Source: an uncultured Erysipelotrichaceae bacterium (GTDB lineage Bacteria > Bacillota_I > Bacilli_A > Erysipelotrichales > Erysipelotrichaceae). Taken from it: a stretch of DNA of 61,183 nt. Every line of letters starts with the position of its first letter. Position 1 is the first letter of the stretch. The notes under the pieces are model-generated. The model was not told the origin of the DNA. It was given only the letters and a program-made list of their open reading frames with translations, and did no database searches. The stretch lies in NCBI GenBank assembly GCA_944325255.1, contig CALUZH010000020.1, positions 1 through 61,183 on the forward strand. Reading direction: 5' to 3'. A program made the translations under genes and the position numbers. Shown here in pieces: positions 31,356 through 38,716 of this stretch.

Positions 31356-33122
31356 ATGAAAAATATCACTATTAAAATTAATGATCAAAGCTATACTGTA
31401 GCGGAAGGACAAACGATTTTAGAAGTTTGTCAAAGTTTAAATTTTCATATTCCGACTCTTTGTTATCTCAAGGATATTAATAAGTCGGGGGCCTGCCGGA
31501 TGTGTCTTGTTGAGGTGAAGGGGGCCAGAACCCTTGTCAGTGCCTGTACTTATCCGATTTATGACGGCATGGAAGTTATCACCAATTCCAAGCGGGTAAT
31601 TGAAGGAAGACGGAACACTTTGGAACTTATTTTGTCTAATCATTCCAAAGATTGCTTAAGCTGCAGCCGCAATCAACGCTGTGAATTGCAAAATTTGGCA
31701 CAGGAATTAGGCATCCGGGAATTAAAATACGAAGGTGAAAAATCACCGCGGACCCTTGATCGTTTTTCCTTGGCGATTGAACGCGATACTTCTAAATGTG
31801 TTCTTTGCGGGCGCTGCGTTGAAACCTGTAAAAAAGTTCAAGGCTTAGGTGTTTTGGGCTTTCATGACCGGGGTTTTAAAACCAGTGTCGGACCGGTTTT
31901 TGACTTCTCTTTTGCCGAAGTCAATTGTATGCAATGCGGTCAATGTGTCATCAATTGTCCGACCGGAGCCTTATCGGTCAGAAGCGATATTGCCAAAGTG
32001 GTCGATGCCTTAAATGACCCGGATAAATTTGTTGTTGTCCAAACTGCACCGGCTGTTAGAGCGGCCTTGGGCGAAGAATTCGGCTATCCAATCGGCACTT
32101 CTGTTACCGGTAAGATGGTTGCCGGTTTAAAAGCCATCGGTTTTAATCGGGTATATGATACCAATTTCGGGGCTGATTTAACCATTATGGAAGAAGGTTA
32201 TGAATTTATTAATCGTCTTCAAAACGGTGGCACATTGCCGATGATTACTTCTTGTTCGCCGGGCTGGGTTCGCTATTGTGAATTTGAATATGGTGACTTA
32301 TTAGATCACTTAAGTACTTGTAAATCACCGCATATGATGCTTGGATCGGTTATCAAACATTATTTTGCCAAGGTTAATAATATTGATCCGCATAATATCG
32401 TCAATGTTTCGATCATGCCATGCAGTGCCAAAAAAGTAGAAATAGTTAAAACCGAGAATCTTCATGATGACGGTATCCAGGATGTCGACATTGTTTTGAC
32501 GACCAGAGAATGTGGTGATCTATTGAAACTTTATGGTATTTCCTTCAAGGATCTTCCGGATGATGAATTTGATCAAGATCTTTTTGGCATTTACAGTGGT
32601 GCCGGCGTCATTTTCGGGGCTACCGGCGGAGTTATGGAAGCAGCCCTTAGAACCGTCAGCGAGGTTTTAAGCCATAAGTCTTTTGAAGAAGTAGATTATA
32701 ATGAAGTACGCGGCTTAAAGGGCGTTAAGGAAGCCACTTTGAATATTAATGATACAGAGGTAAAAATCGCCGTTGCCTCAGGTATGGCCAATGCCAAGCC
32801 TTTGTTGGAGCAGATAAGAAAGGGACTTTCACCTTATCACTTCATTGAAATAATGGGTTGTCCGGGCGGTTGCATTAATGGTGGCGGCCAGCCATATGTT
32901 TCCAGTAATATTAAGAATGTCGAAGGCCTAGACCGTTATCGTCAAAAGCGGGCTAAGGTTCTTTATGATGAGGATCGCGGTCTACCATACCGCAAATCGC
33001 ATGAAAATCCGCAAATTATCGAACTTTATAAAAACTATTTGGGTGAACCAAACAGTCATTTGGCTCATGAGCTTTTGCACACGACATATAATGCTAAAGA
33101 AAGATTTGAAAAAGCGAGTTAA
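31356..33122 (+). CDS. hydA: [FeFe]-hydrogenase catalytic subunit HydA
   Basis: This catalytic subunit of 588 residues produces or consumes H2. It has an N-terminal plant-type [2Fe-2S] domain (CYLKDINKSGACRMC), a His-ligated [4Fe-4S] motif (HSKDCLSCSRNQRC), and two ferredoxin clusters (CVLCGRCVETC, CMQCGQCVINC). The H-cluster motifs are L1 TSCSPGW (about 296-302), L2 MPCSAKKVE (about 354) and L3 GCPGGCINGGGQP (about 499). L1 has Ser where many enzymes have a second Cys (TSCCP). The C-terminal small-subunit-like tail is fused. With HydB and HydC it suggests a trimeric, possibly electron-bifurcating enzyme. Maturation genes are not in the window. Confidence 0.93.
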   Translation: MKNITIKINDQSYTVAEGQTILEVCQSLNFHIPTLCYLKDINKSGACRMCLVEVKGARTLVSACTYPIYDGMEVITNSKRVIEGRRNTLELILSNHSKDCLSCSRNQRCELQNLAQELGIRELKYEGEKSPRTLDRFSLAIERDTSKCVLCGRCVETCKKVQGLGVLGFHDRGFKTSVGPVFDFSFAEVNCMQCGQCVINCPTGALSVRSDIAKVVDALNDPDKFVVVQTAPAVRAALGEEFGYPIGTSVTGKMVAGLKAIGFNRVYDTNFGADLTIMEEGYEFINRLQNGGTLPMITSCSPGWVRYCEFEYGDLLDHLSTCKSPHMMLGSVIKHYFAKVNNIDPHNIVNVSIMPCSAKKVEIVKTENLHDDGIQDVDIVLTTRECGDLLKLYGISFKDLPDDEFDQDLFGIYSGAGVIFGATGGVMEAALRTVSEVLSHKSFEEVDYNEVRGLKGVKEATLNINDTEVKIAVASGMANAKPLLEQIRKGLSPYHFIEIMGCPGGCINGGGQPYVSSNIKNVEGLDRYRQKRAKVLYDEDRGLPYRKSHENPQIIELYKNYLGEPNSHLAHELLHTTYNAKERFEKAS

Positions 33123-33134
33123 TCGCTTTTTCAA
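33106..33134 (+). terminator. Stem-loop at the end of hydA
   Basis: TTGAAAAAGCGA / TCGCTTTTTCAA is a perfect 12-bp inverted repeat spanning the hydA stop codon, with a T run in and after the 3' arm. It probably ends most hydrogenase transcripts, with some read-through to the next gene. Confidence 0.7.
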
Positions 33135-33154
33135 TTTAGAGGATTTAAATTTAG

Positions 33155-33847
33155 ATGAATTTTTATGACGAATTAATTAAGGAAATAAGAAAAATGATTG
33201 CCGAAGATCGCCTGGAGGAAGCCAAAAAACGCATTTATGAAGAATTGGCTATGGCCTATGTCCCGGGAGCGGTGTTAGAAGAACTTACTTCGCTTTTAGA
33301 TGAAATTGATCAAAATGAAGATAGAGAGCTTGAACATCTTAGTTCTTCAAAAATAAGAGCATATCTTTTAAGTGACGACCGGCGAAAACAATTGCGGGCA
33401 GCTAATGAATTGGATCGTTTAAATGTTCGTGACTATCTTGATCTTATCCATTCTTTTTTGAGCAGTGCCGATGGGGATGAAGAAGTCAAAACGATGGTGG
33501 TAGCTACTTTGATCGATCAAGAGATCAGCGAAGAATTTAAGTTGCTTAAGGGTGGAATGGAATATGATTTTATTCCCCGTTTTGTCATGAAAGTTGAGGA
33601 CAGTGACGGTTATCAAGCTGCTAAGGCTTATTTTGATAAATATCTTTTTAAAAATCCGACCTATTTCCATTTGGCATTGGATCTCTTTAGTAAAGAAGCC
33701 TATCATGCCTTACCGCTTAATATTGATAGCGATGAGGCAACAATCATGGCCGATAATATCATTCGTCATATCTTTCGCTTATTCGATGATGAAACAGCCC
33801 TTAAAGATTATAAGGATCAAAGGGGTGAAGCTGTCGTTATGCATTGA
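33155..33847 (+). CDS. Helical repeat protein of unknown function (TPR-like, DUF3196-type)
   Basis: This protein of 230 residues is acidic and almost wholly helical, without signal peptide or membrane segment. Paired helices (LIKEIRKMIAEDRLEEAKKRIYEEL at the start) look like a TPR or HEAT-type repeat protein and recall DUF3196 proteins of Mollicutes and relatives. No catalytic motif is visible. It sits between the hydrogenase operon and tig, 32 bases after hydA, and is followed by a terminator. A scaffold or chaperone-linked role would be only a guess. Confidence 0.7.
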   Translation: MNFYDELIKEIRKMIAEDRLEEAKKRIYEELAMAYVPGAVLEELTSLLDEIDQNEDRELEHLSSSKIRAYLLSDDRRKQLRAANELDRLNVRDYLDLIHSFLSSADGDEEVKTMVVATLIDQEISEEFKLLKGGMEYDFIPRFVMKVEDSDGYQAAKAYFDKYLFKNPTYFHLALDLFSKEAYHALPLNIDSDEATIMADNIIRHIFRLFDDETALKDYKDQRGEAVVMH

Positions 33848-33875
33848 ATGCTTAAGCAGTGCTAAATATCGCTAT

Positions 33876-33909
33876 ATCACTAGTAAACAGTGATGTTTTT
33901 TGGTATAAT
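33876..33909 (+). promoter_or_regulatory. Terminator followed by the tig promoter
   Basis: ATCACT / AGTGAT (33876-33894) with a T run closes the preceding transcript. TATAAT at 33904-33909 with TG at 33901-33902 forms an extended -10 for tig; the -35 is poor. AAAAGGAG precedes the tig ATG. Confidence 0.65.
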
Positions 33910-33935
33910 CAAAAAGCTGAAAAAAGGAGAATAAA

Positions 33936-35201
33936 ATGGCAGAATTAAATAAGATTGCTGACGGCAAAGTTGAATTAAAAGTTACAATTGACCCGGAAGA
34001 CTGGAAAAAAGCCCAGGATAAGGCTTTTAATAAATTAGCTCAAAAGGTTGAAATTAAAGGCTTCCGCAAAGGCCAAGCCCCTAAAAACATGATCAGACAA
34101 CACATTCCGACGCAAAGCATTATCTATGAAGCAGTAGAATTGCTTGCTCAAGATGCTTTGATTAAGGCTATTGATGAACAACATGTTGAATTGATCGATC
34201 GTCCGGAATTAGCTTTTGAAAAAGTTGATGAAAACGAATGCATATTGAAGTTTATGTGCCCGGTTAAACCGGATGTTACTTTGGGACAATATACCGATCT
34301 TGGTTATCATATCGATGAAATAACTGTCACCGATGAAGAAATCGAAGAAGAACTCAAGATGCTGCAAGACCAAAAAGCCGATTTGGAAATCAAAGAAGAC
34401 GGCGAAGTCGAAAAGGGCGATACGGTTGTCATTGATTTTGAAGGCTTTAAAGACGGTGTAGCCTTTGAAGGCGGTAAAGCCGAAAACTATGATTTGGTTA
34501 TCGGTTCCGGATCTTTTATTCCCGGCTTCGAAGATCAATTGATTGGTATGAAGGCTGAAGAGGAAAAAGAAATTAATGTCACCTTCCCGGATAACTATCA
34601 TGTTGATGACTTAAAAGGTCAGGCGGTAGTATTCAAAGTCAAGGTACACGAAATCAAAACGAAAGTTTTACCGGAAATCGATGAAGAATTTATTGCCGAT
34701 TTAAAATTGAAGGATGTCAAGACCCTTGATGATCTTAAAGAATATATTCGCAAAGCACATTATGACCATAAAGAAAATGAATTGATCAATAAGGCGACTC
34801 AAGAAGTTATGACTAAAGTCAGTGACAATGCGACCGTCAATATTCCGGAAGTAATGATTAATGAGGAAATTGATGCCATGGTCAAAGATTATGAACAACG
34901 GCTTTTATCTCAAGGTTTAACTCTGGATCAATATTTGAAATTTGCCAAACAAAGCCGTGATGACTTCAAGGCAACCTTGCATGACGATGCTTATAAAAAA
35001 GTGAAATTGACTTTAGTTCTTGAAGCTATCGCTGATAAAGAAAAGGTTACCGTCAGCGATGAAGAAGTTGACGAACAGTTCAAAAAGATGTCTGAGCTCT
35101 ATGAAATGAGCGTCGATGAAATCAAGAAATATGTAAGTGCACAACAGGTTGAACATGATGTTCGCTTACAAAAAGCCCTTGATATCGTAAAAGGCATTTA
35201 A
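33936..35201 (+). CDS. tig: Trigger factor
   Basis: This ribosome-associated chaperone and peptidyl-prolyl isomerase has 421 residues. The N-terminal ribosome-binding domain carries the loop GFRKGQAPKNM (about 42-52). A FKBP-type PPIase domain follows (about 155-245; GDTVVIDFEGF...GSFIPGFEDQLIGM). The C-terminal helical arms end in VEHDVRLQKALDIV. It heads a tig-lon-engB group; clpX, normally between tig and lon in Bacillus, is absent here. Confidence 0.95.
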   Translation: MAELNKIADGKVELKVTIDPEDWKKAQDKAFNKLAQKVEIKGFRKGQAPKNMIRQHIPTQSIIYEAVELLAQDALIKAIDEQHVELIDRPELAFEKVDENECILKFMCPVKPDVTLGQYTDLGYHIDEITVTDEEIEEELKMLQDQKADLEIKEDGEVEKGDTVVIDFEGFKDGVAFEGGKAENYDLVIGSGSFIPGFEDQLIGMKAEEEKEINVTFPDNYHVDDLKGQAVVFKVKVHEIKTKVLPEIDEEFIADLKLKDVKTLDDLKEYIRKAHYDHKENELINKATQEVMTKVSDNATVNIPEVMINEEIDAMVKDYEQRLLSQGLTLDQYLKFAKQSRDDFKATLHDDAYKKVKLTLVLEAIADKEKVTVSDEEVDEQFKKMSELYEMSVDEIKKYVSAQQVEHDVRLQKALDIVKGI

Positions 35202-35207
35202 CTTTAC

Positions 35208-35228
35208 AAAGACGCTATGCGTCTTTTA
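35208..35228 (+). terminator. Hairpin between tig and lon
   Basis: AAAGACGC / GCGTCTTT (8 bp) with a TAT loop and a short T tail. It may end the tig transcript or only reduce read-through to lon. Confidence 0.7.
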
Positions 35229-35253
35229 TAAAATATAAAGGAGGTCTGATTAT

Positions 35254-37560
35254 ATGAACAAGAGAATCATACCCTTATTGTGTACCCGCGGAGCAATCGT
35301 TTTTCCTAATCAGGATTTGACGGTAGAAGTTGGACGGATGGCCAGTATCAATGCCGTTGAGTATGCAAACCGTGAGAATTTACCATTATTTGTCGTTTCC
35401 CAAAAGACCATCGATGTTGAACAGCCCGGTGAAGATGATATTTTTAATTACGGTACCCTAAGCACCATTAAAAATTTTCGCCGCAAAGAAGAAAACCATT
35501 TACGGGTGGTCTTCCAAGGTGAAAGAGTAGGACGGATTTTACGTCATTTTAGTGAAAATGATGTTAATTTTGTGGAAGTAGAGCTCTTAGAAGATGAGCC
35601 CAGCAACAGTGAAGACATTGATGTTTTGGTAAGACGTATTATAACCGAACTTAGCACATCTCCGCGTTTTACCAACACCAACGCTAATGTCTTTAAATTA
35701 ATCGAACGTTTAAAGTCCGGCCTTTCACCTTATGATTTGGCTTATACTTATGCCCAATTTTTCATTCCGACTTTGGAAGAGAAAGAAAAGATTCTGGAGC
35801 AAACTTCTTTAAGTGAACGACTTATTTTGGTTCTTGAAGCCATTTATCGTTTTAAAGAAATTGATAAGATCGAAGAAAGAATCAATAATGTCGTCAAGGA
35901 GCGGATTGAGGAAGGACAGAAAGAATATTATTTACGGGAAAAGCTCAAAGCCATTAAGGATGAACTTAATGACGGCGGGGGCAGTGACATTGATGACTTA
36001 AAAGAAAAAGTCTTAAATGAACCTTATCCCGACAATATCAAAAATAAGGCTTTAGAAGAATTTAAACGCTATGATATGATGCCTCAAAGTTCCAGTGAAG
36101 CTGTCGTTATTCGCAACTATCTTGATTGGCTTTTAGGCATTCCCTGGTATCAAAAATCAAATGATAATGAAGATTTGGATTTGGCGGCTAAAATCTTGGA
36201 TGAAGATCATTATGGCCTAAAAAAGGTCAAAGAACGGATCTTGGAATATTTAGCTGTTAAACAAATGACCCATAGCTTAAAATCGCCGATTATTTGTCTT
36301 GTCGGTCCTCCGGGCGTAGGAAAGACATCTTTGGCACGTTCCATTGCCCGCGCCTTAGATCGTCATTTTGTCAAAATATCTTTAGGCGGCGTTCGTGATG
36401 AGGCTGAAATTCGCGGACATCGACGGACTTATATCGGATCTATGCCGGGAAGAATCATTCAAGGTATGAAGAAGGCTGAAGTCTTAAATCCGGTCTTCTT
36501 AATCGATGAAATTGATAAGATGGCTTCGGATTATAAGGGTGATCCGGCCAGCGCGATGTTGGAAGTGCTGGACCCGGAACAAAATTCCGGTTTTTCCGAT
36601 CATTATATTGAAGAACCATATGATCTTTCGGATGTTCTTTTTATCGCTACAGCTAACTATATTGAAAATATTCCGGCCGCTCTTTTAGATCGTTTGGAAA
36701 TTATCAACTTAAGCTCTTATACGGAAATTGAAAAAATGCATATCGCCATTGAACACTTAATTCCAAAACAGTTAAAAGCCAATGGTTTAAAGTCATCACA
36801 ATTCCATTTAGATGATGATATGATTCTTTATTTGATTCGTCACTATACCCGCGAAGCCGGCGTAAGACAATTGGAAAGAGTTATTGCCACGCTTTGCCGT
36901 AAGACAGTTTTAGCGATTTTAAAGGATAAAAAGCGGACAATTAAAATCGGCAAAAAGAAAATTAATGAGTGGCTCGGTCATGAATATTATGACTATGGAA
37001 ACAAAGAAAAGAAGGATCAAATCGGGGTTGTTACCGGCTTGGCGTATTCTTCTTTTGGTGGGGATATTTTAGCGATTGAAGTCAATTATTTTGCCGGCAA
37101 AGGTGATCTTATCGTTACCGGTCAATTGGGCGATGTCATGAAAGAATCGGCGAAGATAGCCCTTGACTATATCAAAGCTAATGCCGATAAATATAAGATT
37201 AATCCGGAATTCTTTGAAAAACATGATATCCATATCCATGTTCCGGAAGGGGCTGTTCCAAAAGACGGACCTTCGGCTGGTGTTACTTTAACTACGGCTT
37301 TGGTCAGTGCTATTACGCAAACGCCGGTTAAGGCCGATTTAGCGATGACCGGTGAAGTTACCTTGCGTGGCAATGTCTTGCCGATTGGCGGTTTGAAAGA
37401 AAAATCTTTAGCTGCTCATCGTTCCGGTATTGATACCATCATTTTCCCGAAAGGCAATATTAAAGATCTTGAAGATGTACCGGAAGAAGTAAAAGATGCT
37501 GTTCATTTTATCCCGGTTGAACAGGTTGACCAAGTTATCAAAGAGGCCTTTGTCCGTTAG
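35254..37560 (+). CDS. lon: ATP-dependent protease Lon
   Basis: This cytoplasmic AAA+ serine protease of 768 residues degrades misfolded and regulatory proteins. It has an N-terminal LON substrate domain (1-190; PLLCTRGAIVFPNQDL), a coiled coil, an AAA+ domain with Walker A GPPGVGKTSLARSIA (about 349-363) and Walker B VFLIDEIDKM. The protease domain has the catalytic Ser in PKDGPSAGVT and the catalytic Lys in GGLKEKSLAAHRSG. A strong ribosome binding site (AAAGGAGG) precedes the ATG. The engB start codon directly follows the stop. Confidence 0.96.
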   Translation: MNKRIIPLLCTRGAIVFPNQDLTVEVGRMASINAVEYANRENLPLFVVSQKTIDVEQPGEDDIFNYGTLSTIKNFRRKEENHLRVVFQGERVGRILRHFSENDVNFVEVELLEDEPSNSEDIDVLVRRIITELSTSPRFTNTNANVFKLIERLKSGLSPYDLAYTYAQFFIPTLEEKEKILEQTSLSERLILVLEAIYRFKEIDKIEERINNVVKERIEEGQKEYYLREKLKAIKDELNDGGGSDIDDLKEKVLNEPYPDNIKNKALEEFKRYDMMPQSSSEAVVIRNYLDWLLGIPWYQKSNDNEDLDLAAKILDEDHYGLKKVKERILEYLAVKQMTHSLKSPIICLVGPPGVGKTSLARSIARALDRHFVKISLGGVRDEAEIRGHRRTYIGSMPGRIIQGMKKAEVLNPVFLIDEIDKMASDYKGDPASAMLEVLDPEQNSGFSDHYIEEPYDLSDVLFIATANYIENIPAALLDRLEIINLSSYTEIEKMHIAIEHLIPKQLKANGLKSSQFHLDDDMILYLIRHYTREAGVRQLERVIATLCRKTVLAILKDKKRTIKIGKKKINEWLGHEYYDYGNKEKKDQIGVVTGLAYSSFGGDILAIEVNYFAGKGDLIVTGQLGDVMKESAKIALDYIKANADKYKINPEFFEKHDIHIHVPEGAVPKDGPSAGVTLTTALVSAITQTPVKADLAMTGEVTLRGNVLPIGGLKEKSLAAHRSGIDTIIFPKGNIKDLEDVPEEVKDAVHFIPVEQVDQVIKEAFVR

Positions 37561-38133
37561 ATGATTACTTTTGTCAAAAGCTGCAAATTAGGCAATGACT
37601 GGCCAAAGGGTGGGGGCGATGTAGTATTTGTCGGTCGCAGCAATGTCGGCAAATCCAGCTTTATTAATGCATTATACAATCAAAACTTAGCCCGCGTCGG
37701 CAAGACTGCCGGCAAGACCCGACTTTTAAATTTCTTTGATATCAACGGTCAATATTTGGCCGTTGATGTTCCGGGCTATGGTTTTGCCAATCGCAGCCAG
37801 CAGGAACTTATCGAATTCGGTAAGATGATGGATAATTATTTTGCCAATCGGGAAGATATTAAACTGGTAGTAATGCTTGTAGACATTCGTCATAAACCGA
37901 GCAATGATGATATAAGCATGCTTAAGTATCTTCAATCGTTCCATAAGAAGATCCTCATAGTAGCCAATAAGGCCGATAAATTATCCTATTCAAAATCTTT
38001 GGCTGCCATCAATGAAATCAGTCAAACTTTGGGTATTGCCAAAAATTATATCTTAAAGGCCAGTGCCTTAAAAAAGACCAATATGGCTGATATTCGCACA
38101 TATATTGAAAATATAGTTGTGCAAGGAGATTAA
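37561..38133 (+). CDS. engB: Ribosome-assembly GTPase EngB (YsxC/YihA)
   Basis: This protein of 190 residues is needed for late 50S subunit assembly. It has G1 GRSNVGKSSFINALY (about 25-39), G2 threonine in GKTRLLNFF, G3 DVPGYGFA and G4 NKADKLS. The Lon-EngB order is conserved in Bacillota. The genes abut with zero bases between them, so translation depends on ribosomes leaving lon or on an internal site in its end. Confidence 0.95.
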   Translation: MITFVKSCKLGNDWPKGGGDVVFVGRSNVGKSSFINALYNQNLARVGKTAGKTRLLNFFDINGQYLAVDVPGYGFANRSQQELIEFGKMMDNYFANREDIKLVVMLVDIRHKPSNDDISMLKYLQSFHKKILIVANKADKLSYSKSLAAINEISQTLGIAKNYILKASALKKTNMADIRTYIENIVVQGD

Positions 38134-38136
38134 ATT

Positions 38137-38430
38137 ATGTCATTTCAATTACGTCGTTTTCTTACCCTATTATTTACGGTATTGCCGGTAGTATTATTGG
38201 TATTATTTATTGTCTTTGCCGATTTTATTATTGCCAATGACTTGCTTATTCCGATGTTTGCCATTATTTTTGTGACTATTATATTGGGAATTGCTTCACC
38301 ATTCATTTTTACCCGTTGTCCTTCATGTCATATGCCGATAATGGCCTTTTCCTTGTTGGGCAAAAGAAAAAACTGTCCGTATTGCAAAGCACAATTAGAT
38401 ACTGAAAATACTCCGGACAAGGAAGCATAA
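38137..38430 (+). CDS. Small membrane protein with a C-terminal zinc ribbon
   Basis: This protein of 97 residues has two hydrophobic helices (about 9-31 and 37-58). A cytoplasmic-looking zinc ribbon follows with the pairs RCPSCHMP and NCPYCKAQ (CxxC-x18-CxxC). Function unknown. It lies 3 bases after engB, is probably cotranscribed with it, and precedes the valS promoter. Confidence 0.7.
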   Translation: MSFQLRRFLTLLFTVLPVVLLVLFIVFADFIIANDLLIPMFAIIFVTIILGIASPFIFTRCPSCHMPIMAFSLLGKRKNCPYCKAQLDTENTPDKEA

Positions 38431-38438
38431 TTTTTAGA

Positions 38439-38467
38439 TTGTCTTTTCTTTAGCTATTCTTTATAAT
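38439..38467 (+). promoter_or_regulatory. Promoter of the valS T-box transcript
   Basis: TTGTCT (38439-38444), a 17-base spacer, and TATAAT (38462-38467). Transcription would start near 38474, at the beginning of the T-box leader. Confidence 0.7.
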
Positions 38468-38473
38468 AGGGAT

Positions 38474-38700
38474 ATAAGGCTAGGAAGAGAAGGAAGTACC
38501 CGAAAAAGGTGACATAAGCGATATCTTGGTTGATGCGAAAGATACGTACTTAAAGGGGAAAGTAGTCTTGGAGCTGATAAATTGAATAAAAAGTAGATTT
38601 ATTCGTTATCCGCGTTAAGGATTCAAAGGCAACTTTTTTAAAGTTGCGAATAAAGGTGGTAACACGCAAGAGCGTCCTTTGGGACGCTTTTATTTTTTTA
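38474..38700 (+). promoter_or_regulatory. T-box riboswitch controlling valS (specifier GUC, Val)
   Basis: The leader has the T-box layout. A long stem I ends in AGTAGTCTTGGAGCTG, where GTC (38565-38567) two bases before GGAG is the expected specifier for tRNA-Val. The antiterminator T-box element AAAGGTGGTAACACG is at about 38653-38666, and an intrinsic terminator AGCGTCC / GGACGCT (38671-38688) with a T tail ends it. Uncharged tRNA-Val would stabilise the antiterminator and switch valS on. Confidence 0.9.
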
Positions 38701-38716
38701 TCGGAGGTAGATTTTG

